A DNA stretch of 12,370 nucleotides from contig JAICVT010000096.1 in NCBI GenBank assembly GCA_025935235.1, positions 1 to 12,370 on the forward strand, read 5' to 3'. Of this stretch, positions 1 through 7,783 are shown piece by piece. The stretch comes from Ktedonobacterales bacterium. Its GTDB lineage: Bacteria; Chloroflexota; Ktedonobacteria; Ktedonobacterales; JADMIN01. A program made the position numbers and the translations under genes. The stretch's first letter is position 1, and every line of letters begins with the position of its first letter. The notes below the pieces were generated by a model, which saw nothing but the letters and a program-made list of their open reading frames with translations, had not been told where the DNA came from and did no database searches.

Positions 1-1932
1 GCGCACTTCGCCTGTCGCGATGTCTACCTCAACCTCGGCGAATTGCGCGCCGAACGTGCGAACGATCACATCGTCGGCGTTAGGGCCGCGCATGCCGCGG
101 GCGGTCACCTCGTGGCCTTCGAGCTGGCTGAGGTAGGAGCCGATGGCGCCCATCTCTTTGCCCGTCTCGCGGTTCAGGATGACGCCATCGCGCACATCCA
201 GCGCATCCATTGGCGCCTCGGCGAGATGGCTAATGATCTCCAGCATCTCGTTGCGCGCGCCCGCCGCCGCCATGCGCACAGCCGGGCCGACCGAGGCCAG
301 TGTCATGCTGCCGCCACTGGGCGGTGAGTAGACGCCGAATTCCGTCTCGCCCAGCTCCACGCGAATAGCGCTCAGCGGGATGCCCAACTCTTCCGCCGCG
401 ATCTGCGCCAGCACGGTGCGCGTGCCGGTGCCGATGTCCTGTGTGCCGGTCAGAATGACCGCCGAGCCATCGGGCAGCACCTTGGCGATGGCCTGCGCGG
501 GCGGGCCGCCATCGCCGCCCCATAACTGGCTGGCCATGCCCACGCCGCGCCGCAATGTGCCCGCGCGCCCACGCGGATAGCGGCGCTCCTCGGCGTCGCG
601 GGTGGCCCAGCCGATGCGCTCCGCCGCCTGGTCATAGGCGTCGAGCAGCGTCTTGGTGGCGTAGGGGCGGTCGAGCACCTGATAGCGCGGCGCGTAGTTC
701 TTGCGCCGCAGCTCCAGCGGGTCCATCCCCAGCGCGCGGGCGAGGTCGTCCAGCGCCACGTCCAGCCCGCTGATGCCCTCCACCACACCCGGCGCGCGGA
801 ACGAGGAGAACGTGCCGAGATTGGTCAGGCTGGGCGTGTCAATTGTCCGCACGTTCGGGCAGAGATACATCTCTTTCGCGGGCATGCTAACGGGCGGGAA
901 CCATGCCCCGAAGGCGCCTAGATTAGCGTCCGCGCGCAGCTCGATGGCGGTCAGCGTTCCGTCGCGTTTCGCGCCTAGCCGATAGTATTGCGTGGTCGGC
1001 TCGCGGTAGCCCGCCGCCAGATTCTCTTCTTCGCGGCTGAGCATGTATTTGACGGGGCGACCGAGCTTGCGCGCGGCCCAGGCGGCCAGCAGCCCCGCGT
1101 TGTGTGCGCCAAACTTGCTGCCAAAGCCGCCACCCATGTAGCGTTTGACGACATGCACCTGATTCTGGTGCAGGCCGAGCGCGGCGGCCACCTGCTGGCG
1201 CGCGCCAAAGATATCCTGCGTTGAACTCCACAGCGTCAGCGTGTGGCCGTCCCACTGGGCGACACCGCCATGCGTCTCCATGCTATTGTGCAGGTTCGCC
1301 GCCGTAGTGAAGTGCGTCTCGGTGATGACTTCGGCCTCGGCGAAGCCCTGCTCGATGTCGCCACGCTCGTAGGTCTTGGGATACTCATCGAGCTGGTTGC
1401 GCTCGCGGCCCGTCAGGACCTGCGCTGCATCTGGCGCCAGCGCGGCCTCCGGCTCGACGGCAAACGGCAGCGGCTCGTAGTCCACTGTGACCAGTCGCAG
1501 CGCCTCGATGGCTTGCTGGCGTGTCTCGGCCAGCGCCACGGCCACCTCCTGCCCCTGGTGGACGACCTCTTCGGTGAAGACTGGACGCCCCGAGCCAGGA
1601 ATGACCAGGTCGCTGGTGTTGAAGCGGGTGTAGACGGCGCGCACACCCGACGCGGCCTCGGCGCGGCTGGTGTCAACGCGGACGACCCGCGCATGCGGAT
1701 GCGGCGAGCGCAGGCCGACGGCGACCAGCAGCCCGGGCAGCAGCACGTCGTAGCTGTACTGCGCGGCGCCGGTGACGCGCTCACGGCCGTCCACTCGTGG
1801 GGTAGGCTTGCCGACCACGCGCAGGTCGGCGTCGGCGCCCCAGGCGGCTGGCTCGTCGCCCTCCATGACGACGCGCTGCTCCGAGACGACGCCCTCAAAC
1901 TCGACGCGCGTGGTGACGATGCGAATCGGCAT
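1..1932 (-). CDS. Xanthine dehydrogenase-family molybdopterin-binding large subunit (partial, C-terminus off the left edge)
   Basis: This is the catalytic molybdenum-cofactor subunit of a xanthine oxidase-family hydroxylase, which hydroxylates purines, aldehydes or related substrates and passes electrons to [2Fe-2S] and usually FAD subunits. The frame is open for 644 codons from the ATG at 1932 to the window edge. The N-terminal a/b-hammerhead-like part reads VGKPTPRVDGRERVTGAAQY (about residues 40-59). The Moco-binding glycine loop is RYMGGGFGSKFG (about 264-275). The substrate-loop region is FSSFRAPG (about 374-381), followed by GTQDIGTGTRT (about 495-505). The usual length is about 750-800 aa, so roughly 100-150 residues are missing, including the catalytic glutamate near the C-terminus. 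AGGGGA lies just upstream of the ATG. It follows the small subunit by 65 bp. The loop lacks the AYRCSFR motif of form I CO dehydrogenase, so true CoxL is unlikely. The substrate cannot be told from sequence alone. Confidence 0.93.
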   Translation of the reverse strand, partial: MPIRIVTTRVEFEGVVSEQRVVMEGDEPAAWGADADLRVVGKPTPRVDGRERVTGAAQYSYDVLLPGLLVAVGLRSPHPHARVVRVDTSRAEAASGVRAVYTRFNTSDLVIPGSGRPVFTEEVVHQGQEVAVALAETRQQAIEALRLVTVDYEPLPFAVEPEAALAPDAAQVLTGRERNQLDEYPKTYERGDIEQGFAEAEVITETHFTTAANLHNSMETHGGVAQWDGHTLTLWSSTQDIFGARQQVAAALGLHQNQVHVVKRYMGGGFGSKFGAHNAGLLAAWAARKLGRPVKYMLSREEENLAAGYREPTTQYYRLGAKRDGTLTAIELRADANLGAFGAWFPPVSMPAKEMYLCPNVRTIDTPSLTNLGTFSSFRAPGVVEGISGLDVALDDLARALGMDPLELRRKNYAPRYQVLDRPYATKTLLDAYDQAAERIGWATRDAEERRYPRGRAGTLRRGVGMASQLWGGDGGPPAQAIAKVLPDGSAVILTGTQDIGTGTRTVLAQIAAEELGIPLSAIRVELGETEFGVYSPPSGGSMTLASVGPAVRMAAAGARNEMLEIISHLAEAPMDALDVRDGVILNRETGKEMGAIGSYLSQLEGHEVTARGMRGPNADDVIVRTFGAQFAEVEVDIATGEVR

Positions 1933-1997
1933 AGGTCCCCTGATCCTCTGGTACTCTCATCTGGACAGGATAGCAGGAAGCAGGCCAGCCCGGCGGA

Positions 1998-2516
1998 TTA
2001 GCGGCCAGCCAGCGCGCGCGCGGCGGCGCGCAGCTTGACATAGGCGCCACAGCGGCAGAGATTGCCCGCCAGGGCGCGGTCTATCTCGTCGTCCGATGGA
2101 TGTGGCTGACGGTCGAAGAGCGCCTTCATGGCGAGCGCCTGCCCCGGCGTGCAAAAGCCGCACTGCAGCGCGTCGTGCTCGACCATCGCGCGCTGAATCG
2201 GATCAAGTTCGCCCGACGCAGCCAACCCCTCGATGGTGGTGATGGCCCGCCCCTGCTGCTCGACAGTCAGCAGCAGGCAGCTATACATCGGCTCGCCATC
2301 CACCAGCACGGTGCAGGCGCCGCACTGGCCCATATCGCAGCCAAGCTTCGCGCCCGTCAGACCGAGGTCGTCGCGCAGCGTATCGAGCAGGGTGGCGCGC
2401 GTCTCGACATCAACGCGGTAGTCGGCGCCGTTGATCGTCAGGCGCGTCTGACGCCTGGCCGTCGGCTCATCGAGGCTGGACGCTTGTGTGGAGCGCGCGG
2501 TGGTCTGATCGGGCAT
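1998..2516 (-). CDS. (2Fe-2S)-binding small subunit of a xanthine dehydrogenase-family hydroxylase
   Basis: This 172-aa subunit carries two [2Fe-2S] clusters that relay electrons from the molybdenum centre of the large subunit encoded next door. All eight cluster ligands are present. The N-terminal plant-ferredoxin-type cluster uses C60, C65, C68 (GCDMGQCGACTV) and C80. The C-terminal all-helical domain uses C119 and C122 (QCGFCTPG) and C154 and C156 (GNLCRCGAY). The length is normal for the CoxS/XdhC-type family, with a slightly long polar N-terminal lead of about 22 residues. I chose the ATG at 2516 because GGGGAGG lies 4 nt upstream. A longer reading from 2624 would start inside the predicted -35 box. 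It is the first gene of the operon, 65 bp before the large subunit. Confidence 0.95.
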   Translation of the reverse strand: MPDQTTARSTQASSLDEPTARRQTRLTINGADYRVDVETRATLLDTLRDDLGLTGAKLGCDMGQCGACTVLVDGEPMYSCLLLTVEQQGRAITTIEGLAASGELDPIQRAMVEHDALQCGFCTPGQALAMKALFDRQPHPSDDEIDRALAGNLCRCGAYVKLRAAARALAGR

Positions 2517-2594
2517 GTTTCCTCCCCTGGGATGCGCGACTGGAAGGCCATTGGCGCCTGCGCCGATGGACGCTCCCAGCGCAACGTCGTTTGG

Positions 2595-2624
2595 ACTGTA
2601 GCACAGGAACAAGTGTGGCGCCAA
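2595..2624 (-). promoter_or_regulatory. Predicted promoter of the molybdenum hydroxylase operon
   Basis: Read on the minus strand, TTGGCG (2624-2619) and TACAGT (2600-2595) are separated by 18 bp. A TG one base before the -10 box (TGCTACAGT) gives an extended -10. The leader to the ATG at 2516 would be about 70 nt. This is a motif match only. Confidence 0.45.
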
Positions 2625-2748
2625 ACCGCCCGCGTAGCCCCTTCACGCCAATGGCGGCGTCAGCGTTGTGGCAGGGTGGAAGTGCCGCCGGCGAGCCACC
2701 GCGTAGCCATCGTCAGCATCGTCAGGCGCGCAAAACGTCCCACAGCGC

Positions 2749-2778
2749 TTGACACTCTCGCGGCCCAGCCGCTACAGT
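2749..2778 (+). promoter_or_regulatory. Predicted sigma70-type promoter of the coiled-coil membrane protein gene
   Basis: A perfect TTGACA (2749-2754) is followed after 18 bp by TACAGT (2773-2778). The start codon at 2836 lies about 50 nt after the expected transcription start. The 319-bp gap between the two divergent genes (2517-2835) holds this promoter and the minus-strand promoter at 2595-2624. I see no gene in it. Confidence 0.55.
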
Positions 2779-2835
2779 ACGCTCGCGCCGTGTCGCTCGC
2801 CGTGTGCGTCGCGGGAGTAGCGCAGGGAGGTTGTG

Positions 2836-3594
2836 GTGCGCGATATCACCCGCGCTCGGTTATCCGCTGTGGCGAAGAGCAGGCGGGCGTCACCCGAGGA
2901 GTTGCGCGAGGCGCAAGCCCGCATCAAGGAGATAGATGCGGAACTGCGGCAACTGGAGCTTCAGCCTGAGACGAAGCAGGGCGAGGAGCGCCAGGCGCGC
3001 TACGAGCGGATGTTGCGCCTGCGCGAGATGCGCGACGATTTCGAGTCGCGCTTCCCCATGCGGCCACCACGGCAGCCGAACAGCATGGTACTGGCGCTGG
3101 TGATGACCATTGGCTCGTTTCTGACGTGCGCGTTTTGCGCGGGCGGCTTCTACTTCGCCTACAGCGCGCTGAGCTTCAATCCAGGACCCACCGCGACCGC
3201 CCAGCTCTTCTGGACCGATGCGCAATCGCAGAGTTATCAGGACATCTACCTCAATCTGCTCGGCTCGAACCTGCGCTTGCAGATACCGCAGGCGCAGTTC
3301 TCGCACGACGCGGCGCAGGCCGACAGCGAGTATGGGCATGTGACGAGCGCCACGCTGGAGAACCAATCTGGCGACAACACCAGCGCCACACTGACCTACA
3401 AGGTGACGCGGACCAAGGCGGGCAAGGCGACGACGTATACGACGAAGCTCGTGCTGGCGTCCTCGAACAATAGCTGGAGCGTCACCGACATCGGCGCGGC
3501 GATCTATCCGACGGAGGGCGGCGCGCCACCGACCGGCACGGAGACGCCAGGCGCTAACACCACGCCCGCCGCCACCAAGTCCAGCGGGCCGTAA
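2836..3594 (+). CDS. Single-pass membrane protein with cytoplasmic coiled coil and outer domain, function unknown
   Basis: About 252 aa. I do not recognise the family. Residues about 20-72 are highly charged and heptad-like (EELREAQARIKEIDAELRQL and following), so a coiled coil is likely. Residues about 84-110 form one hydrophobic helix (MVLALVMTIGSFLTCAFCAG...). Arg/Lys-rich sequence precedes it, which suggests the N-terminus is inside. The outer part (about 115-230) is mixed polar/beta with QSQSYQDIYLNLLG near its start and an alternating pattern at ATLTYKVTRTKAGKATTYTT. It resembles the small NTF2-like/DUF4878-type domains of lipoproteins, but this is a guess. The tail is Gly/Pro/Thr-rich. 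AGGGAGG (2824-2830) favours GTG 2836 (5-nt spacing) over GTG 2833 (2-nt spacing). It is divergent from the hydroxylase operon and ends at a strong hairpin. Confidence 0.8.
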   Translation: MRDITRARLSAVAKSRRASPEELREAQARIKEIDAELRQLELQPETKQGEERQARYERMLRLREMRDDFESRFPMRPPRQPNSMVLALVMTIGSFLTCAFCAGGFYFAYSALSFNPGPTATAQLFWTDAQSQSYQDIYLNLLGSNLRLQIPQAQFSHDAAQADSEYGHVTSATLENQSGDNTSATLTYKVTRTKAGKATTYTTKLVLASSNNSWSVTDIGAAIYPTEGGAPPTGTETPGANTTPAATKSSGP

Positions 3595-3621
3595 CGCGCG
3601 GCTCGCCGACCGAGCCGCGCG
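3595..3621. terminator. Perfect 11-bp hairpin between convergent genes
   Basis: The arms CGCGCGGCTCG (3595-3605) and CGAGCCGCGCG (3611-3621) are exact reverse complements around the 5-nt loop CCGAC. The hairpin begins directly after the TAA of the membrane-protein gene and lies 17 bp before the stop of the convergent gene ending at 3639. A T-tract is missing on either side, so it is either an atypical bidirectional terminator or a 3'-end-protecting stem. Confidence 0.65.
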
Positions 3622-3638
3622 TCGCATCTGAGCGCGCT

Positions 3639-4121
3639 CTATAACACCAGCAGCGCCGACATCTGATTGAACATCGTGCGCGCCCACAGCGTCACGATCT
3701 CGTCGTAGGCATCTCCCTGCCGCATGCGCCGAGCGACATCGGCAATTGTCACCTGCCAGGCAATCCTTGGCAAGGGGCGGGCGTCAGACGCCCGCTGGAA
3801 GCGCCAGGCGCGCGTTTCAGCGGCGGCGCCTGCCAAGCGCGATGTCACGAACTTTCGCAGGCGTCGCGTGTCCATGCCGCCCTCCAAGTGTGCGCGCAAC
3901 ATCGCCTGCGCCCAGCCAAGCGCTTCGTCGCTGTAGCGATCGTGCTGGACCATGAAGCAGGTGACCTGCAAGAAATGTATGGCATGCGGCACGGCGTTGT
4001 CGGGATCGAAGTCATAGCCAACCAGCCACTCATGCAGGCTCTGGCAATCCTCGCCCACATCGAACTGGGCGCCGCACTGCTCGCATCGCGCCGACACATC
4101 CATCCCCTCGCCAGACAGCAT
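3639..4121 (-). CDS. DUF5946-like Cys/His-rich small protein
   Basis: A 160-aa soluble protein that I match to the DUF5946 family (function unknown, common in Chloroflexota) by its pattern. C13-x2-C16 (CEQCGAQF) is followed by C26 and H30 (CQSLHEWL), then H46-x2-H49-x5-C55-x4-H60 (HAIHFLQVTCFMVQH) and RYSDEALGWAQAML. The spacing of Cys and His suggests a bound metal, probably zinc, but this is inference. The C-terminal half is helical with WQVTIADVARR. The start is uncertain. ATG 4121 is chosen because codons from the longer ATG 4172 fall in the palindrome 4119-4173 and do not look coding, and ATG 4103 lies even closer to the first Cys pair. None of the three has a well-placed SD. It is 83 bp downstream of the Helicase_C_3 gene and probably cotranscribed with it. 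Confidence 0.8.
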   Translation of the reverse strand: MLSGEGMDVSARCEQCGAQFDVGEDCQSLHEWLVGYDFDPDNAVPHAIHFLQVTCFMVQHDRYSDEALGWAQAMLRAHLEGGMDTRRLRKFVTSRLAGAAAETRAWRFQRASDARPLPRIAWQVTIADVARRMRQGDAYDEIVTLWARTMFNQMSALLVL

Positions 4122-4173
4122 GACCGCTCGCGGACAATCTCCAACTGAGGATATCGTCCGGCGAGCGGTCATG
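4119..4173. repeat. Long imperfect palindrome over the start of the DUF5946-like gene
   Basis: Arm 1 (4119-4135, CATGACCGCTCGCGGAC) is the reverse complement of arm 2 (4156-4173) except for one extra base, around a 20-nt loop (4136-4155). In minus-strand RNA it would form a stem of 17 bp with one bulge. One possible AUG (4172) lies in its 5' arm and another (4121) in its 3' arm, with a GGAG in the loop. It begins 32 bp after the stop of the upstream gene. It could be a translational control element, an operator or a transcript-end hairpin. It lacks a T-tract. Confidence 0.7.
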
Positions 4174-4204
4174 GATAGCGGTCACTACGTGGTCGCTGAA
4201 CTCG

Positions 4205-6484
4205 TCAATTGCCCCGCGCGCGCTGCCTGCCAAGCGCGCGGCCTGCCCCTGCGCCGACTGCCGCAGGCGCCACAAGTTCCTCAAGTCCGCTTAGCAGCTT
4301 GCGCGCGTAGCCCAGATGTTCCAGCGCGCCGCGCAGGTCGGGCAGGCTGGTCTCGGCTGGCGCAACCACTGAGCGCGCATCCACCCGCCGCAGCCGGAAC
4401 GCCTTGAGCCGGTGCGAGCGCAGGATGCGGTCCACGACCCCTTCATCCTTGAACTTCAGCACGCGCGCGCCGTGTTCGGGGTGCTGCGCCTCGCGGAACT
4501 GGCGCGCCCAGTCGCGCAGGGTATAGATGACGTTTTGCGGCAGCGTTTTCTGATTGTGTCCCTCCAGGAAAGCGATCACCTCATCAATCGAGGCGTCGGG
4601 TCCCTGGCGTCGCAGCCCATTGTGCAGCGCCTCGCGGGTGAGCGTGAAGCGGCTGACGCGACCAATCTGCTCCATGGTGGCGAAGCGCGCCAGCCAGTAC
4701 AGCGCTGGCATGTGCGGCTCCATCAGGATGGCCTGGAAGTTGGGCTGCACGATCAGCGAGCGTGGCGAGGGCTGCTGCGACGCGCCAAGCTCGCCGTGCA
4801 GCGCCTCATAGCCCAACTCGGTCAGCATGAAGGCGTCCGGGTTGACATCTGGCTCGTGCGCGGAGGGCGGCGCGTCGCGATCGTAGCCCAGCGCGACAAA
4901 CCCTAATTCATAGAGCGTGGAGCGGAACATGCCAGTGATGATCTCGCCATCGGTCTCGTCCCAGTGGGCGCGCAGCTCCTCAGCCAGCTTGAATCCCGCC
5001 TCGCCCGCGCAGCGTTGCGACGGACGCAGCACGTAGGGATCGTTGCCCTGAATCGTCGCGCGGAGGGATTGGAGGGAGTACCACACACCCGGCTCGCATT
5101 CGCGTAATTGTGCGGCCAGCGCCTCGCGCGCCAGATTCAGATCCAGATAGAAGGTGTGCCACTCTTTATATTTGGCGCCGGGCAGGTCGAGCCACCAGCG
5201 GTCCGCGGGCCAGCGCTTGAAGATGCGGCGCGCCTGCATCACGAGGTCGTGGTGACTCCATGACACCAGCCGCTCACCCAGCGCGAGCGTCTCGCGGCGG
5301 CGCGAGGTCGAGGCGGGCGCGGCGATGACGCCTAGCTCGTTGGCCTCCTGCTTGAGCATCTCGACGTAGGCCAGCGCGTCATCGTCGCGGCCATGCGTGC
5401 GATCGCTGGCCAGCGACGGAAGCAGGCGCTGGGCGGCGCGCTTGGGCAGCGAGCCTGCGCGTGTCAGCTCGATCTCCTGCTGGGCTGCGGCGGCGCTGAG
5501 CGCGGCCAGGTCCCACAAAAAGGTCGGGTCGGCGGGTCGGATGGCGCGCGGCGTGGGAAGCTCGGTCAACCCAATCATCGCCTGCGGGCGCGCCTCAGCC
5601 TTTTTCAGATTGTTCAGCGTCTCGAAGGGGATGAAGAGTGAACGCCTGCCCCCGCTGAAGGTGTCAAACGCCAGCGCGTAGTCCTCCAGCGCGTGCAGCA
5701 AATTCGAGAGCGCGAGGTCGTCCAGGCGGAAGCGCTTGCGTACCTCGTTCAGCGGCGCCTTACCACCCCGGCCGCGCAGCCATTCGTAGGTCTCGCGCAG
5801 CAGCGATGGCACGCGGGCCAGCGCGTAGCGCACCGCCTCAGCCTGCGTCAGATTCTCAGCCATCGCGGCGCGCACTTCATTGCGCGAGTAGTACGACTGC
5901 ATCGTCAGGCCGAAGCGCCGCCCGATCTGGTCGAGGTCGCCCTGGCGGTAGGGCATCAGCAGATCATCGAGCGTCTTTTCGGAGCGGTCGCCGCCGACGA
6001 TGAACAGCTCACGGCCAGTGGTGTAGAGGCCAGTCGCCAGCTCGGTCGGCACATAGGCGATCTGCTTCTCCTCAACCGGCGCGGAGGGATTGCGCGGCGT
6101 GGAGTAGCCGTAGAAGGTGGCGCGCTGGCCAACCAGTTCGCCGCCCTGCACGCGCGCCTGCTCGAGCTGGATCAATCTCCACCCAGCCAGCCGATCAACA
6201 GCAGCCAGCGCCGCAGGGGGATCGAGATGGCTGCGCTCTGGGATCTGCTCGACCAACTGCCAGTTACGCGCCGAGGGGCCAACGATACAGAAGAGCACAC
6301 GACGCTCGTTGTCGCCGAGGCGCTCCCACACGAACCGGGACGCCACCGAGTCGCGCATCGCCCGCTCCAGGCGTTGGCGCGCATCCACATCGTCATGTTC
6401 GGGTGGCTCCGCGCCCCACCAGGGAGCCAGATCTCGCAGCGCTGCGATTGGAAGCTCCCCAAGGATCGCGTACAGGCTCTTCAT
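4205..6484 (-). CDS. Helicase-associated (XPB/Ssl2-type Helicase_C_3) domain protein without helicase motor
   Basis: 759 aa. The C-terminal third (about 576-665) matches the domain found at the N-terminus of bacterial and eukaryotic XPB/Ssl2 helicases (Pfam Helicase_C_3). Signs are SLIVQPNFQAILMEP, then RVSRFTLTREALHNGLRR, then IDEVIAFLEGH and LPQNVIYTLRDWARQF. Walker A and DEAH motifs are absent, so it is not itself a helicase. The N-terminal 550 residues are helical, with patches typical of winged-helix repeats (DNERRVLFCIVGPSARNWQL; VPSLLRETYEWLRGRGGKAP). Stand-alone proteins of this kind and length are known in Actinobacteria and Chloroflexota and are thought to bind DNA or partner with XPB. 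An XPB gene is not in this window. ATG 6484 is preferred: GGAGG (6498-6494) is 9 nt upstream of it but abuts the alternative ATG 6493. The DUF5946-like gene follows. Confidence 0.88.
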   Translation of the reverse strand: MKSLYAILGELPIAALRDLAPWWGAEPPEHDDVDARQRLERAMRDSVASRFVWERLGDNERRVLFCIVGPSARNWQLVEQIPERSHLDPPAALAAVDRLAGWRLIQLEQARVQGGELVGQRATFYGYSTPRNPSAPVEEKQIAYVPTELATGLYTTGRELFIVGGDRSEKTLDDLLMPYRQGDLDQIGRRFGLTMQSYYSRNEVRAAMAENLTQAEAVRYALARVPSLLRETYEWLRGRGGKAPLNEVRKRFRLDDLALSNLLHALEDYALAFDTFSGGRRSLFIPFETLNNLKKAEARPQAMIGLTELPTPRAIRPADPTFLWDLAALSAAAAQQEIELTRAGSLPKRAAQRLLPSLASDRTHGRDDDALAYVEMLKQEANELGVIAAPASTSRRRETLALGERLVSWSHHDLVMQARRIFKRWPADRWWLDLPGAKYKEWHTFYLDLNLAREALAAQLRECEPGVWYSLQSLRATIQGNDPYVLRPSQRCAGEAGFKLAEELRAHWDETDGEIITGMFRSTLYELGFVALGYDRDAPPSAHEPDVNPDAFMLTELGYEALHGELGASQQPSPRSLIVQPNFQAILMEPHMPALYWLARFATMEQIGRVSRFTLTREALHNGLRRQGPDASIDEVIAFLEGHNQKTLPQNVIYTLRDWARQFREAQHPEHGARVLKFKDEGVVDRILRSHRLKAFRLRRVDARSVVAPAETSLPDLRGALEHLGYARKLLSGLEELVAPAAVGAGAGRALGRQRARGN

Positions 6485-6717
6485 CGTCGGCATCCTCCGA
6501 ATTGCGCGTCGAGCAGGCGCTTCACTGCGGTGTGATGTCTGCGGCGCGGCGCGTCTTCCCAGGATCGGCAAATCGCTTGCTTGGTACTCAAGTAGACAGT
6601 GCGGCGTCAGCAGGGGCGCTTAAGAAAAGTCGCGCATCTCCTCCACTGGAGTCCTTCGGCTGGAATCCCCCTGGCGCGGGCGGCGACGCTGTGGGCGCCC
6701 GGCGCACTGCGAGGATG

Positions 6718-7626
6718 CTAGCGCTCAGGCGTGGTCACGAGCCTGGGTTTGGCGCCAAAGCTCTCCACATAGCGAATCACGGCGCGCGTGATCTGGCTGG
6801 GGGTCGAGGCGCCCGCCGTGATGGCGATACGGCGCTTGCCCTCGATCATCTCAGGCGTGAGGTCATCCACCGATTCGATGCGAATGGAAGGGCAGCCCGC
6901 CAGTTCCTCCGCCACCTGGGCGAGCCGATTGGTGTTATTGCTGCGTGGATCGCCGACGACGATTGTCAACTCCGCCCCCTTGGCCTGCGAGGCGACCGCT
7001 TCCTGCCGGAGCTGAGTCGCCATGCAGATCTCGTTGCACACCTCGGCCTGGGGGAAGCGCCGAACCAGCTCCTCGGTGAGCCGGGCGGTATCCCACTGGC
7101 TGAGGGTGGTCTGGGTGGTGATGAGCAGTTTGTCGGCTGTGGCGATGTGCTTTGGGATACCCGGAATATCGGCTTCGGTCTCGACCAGCGCCACCTGTTC
7201 GGGCGCCTCGCCGATGACGCCTTCTGGCTCAGGATGTCCCTTCTTGCCGATGTAGATCACCTGATAGCCGCGCGCCACAAAATCACGCACGAGGTCATGC
7301 GTCTTGGTGACATCGGGGCAGGTGGCGTCTATCACATGCAGGCCGCGCTCGCGGGCGCGCTGCTTCACCAGCGGGGAGACACCATGCGCGGTGAAGATGA
7401 CGGTGCCTTCGGTGACCTGTTCGAGGATGGAGGCGCGGTCGGGGCCGTCGAGCGTCGTGACGCCGAGCGACGTCAATTCATCCACAGCGAACCGATTATG
7501 CACGATCAGGCCAATGATATAGATGGGTCGCGGCAGCGACGCATCGTGCGCCGCGTTCCGAGCGATGCTCATCGCGTCCACTACGCCGTAGCAGTAGCCG
7601 CGAGGCGAGATTTTAATGACATCCAT
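6718..7626 (-). CDS. ispH: 4-hydroxy-3-methylbut-2-enyl diphosphate reductase
   Basis: IspH (LytB) catalyses the last step of the MEP isoprenoid pathway, the [4Fe-4S]-dependent reduction of HMBPP to IPP and DMAPP in the cytosol. The 302-aa protein has the three cluster cysteines C12 (PRGYCYGV), C103 (DATCPDV) and C197 (EVCNEICMAT). Substrate-binding residues H43, H81 (TAHGVS), H131 and E133 (KGHPEPEG), T174 (QTTLSQ), S229/N231 (DPRSNNTNRL) and S274 (TAGASTPSQI) are also present. It is full length. ATG 7626 is chosen because the protein then begins at the usual place, 11 residues before the first Cys, with AAGGTGA about 10 nt upstream. The frame stays open to 8064, but that stretch has no family similarity. 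The 233 bp downstream (6485-6717) hold no gene that I can support. Confidence 0.97.
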   Translation of the reverse strand: MDVIKISPRGYCYGVVDAMSIARNAAHDASLPRPIYIIGLIVHNRFAVDELTSLGVTTLDGPDRASILEQVTEGTVIFTAHGVSPLVKQRARERGLHVIDATCPDVTKTHDLVRDFVARGYQVIYIGKKGHPEPEGVIGEAPEQVALVETEADIPGIPKHIATADKLLITTQTTLSQWDTARLTEELVRRFPQAEVCNEICMATQLRQEAVASQAKGAELTIVVGDPRSNNTNRLAQVAEELAGCPSIRIESVDDLTPEMIEGKRRIAITAGASTPSQITRAVIRYVESFGAKPRLVTTPER

Positions 7627-7660
7627 TCCGAGCGCATCACCTTTCGCTTGCCAGCGCGCC

Positions 7661-7688
7661 ACGCAAGCCGCTCGTGACTGGCTTGCGT
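7661..7688 (-). promoter_or_regulatory. Hairpin in the ispH 5' region
   Basis: ACGCAAGCC (7661-7669) and GGCTTGCGT (7680-7688) form a perfect 9-bp stem with a 10-nt loop, 35 nt before the ispH start. A nearby GGCAAGCG on the minus strand (7654-7647) repeats part of the stem sequence and might compete for pairing. It could be a terminator for the small ORF upstream or a leader structure of ispH. It matches no riboswitch class that I know. Confidence 0.45.
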
Positions 7689-7783
7689 TTACCCGCTGAC
7701 CGCCCTGGCGATTAGTACGTGACTGCGAGACGGCTCCCAGCGGCCGTCGTGCGTCGGCGCTCTGTGCGCGACCCTGGCGTCCG

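Noticed and set aside
1..1932. Carbon monoxide dehydrogenase large subunit (CoxL form I)
   Set aside because: The active-site loop reads FSSFRAPG, without the AYRCSFR cysteine motif.
2100..2969. Long plus-strand open frame
   Set aside because: It lies opposite the [2Fe-2S] subunit and across the intergenic promoters. Its protein is Arg/Ala-rich without motifs.
6590..6717. Possible terminator of ispH
   Set aside because: A short CTCCACTGGAG palindrome and a T-rich stretch are present but are too far apart and too weak to call.
6403..7677. 424-codon plus-strand open frame
   Set aside because: It is antisense to ispH, which has all its catalytic motifs. High GC keeps the opposite frame open.
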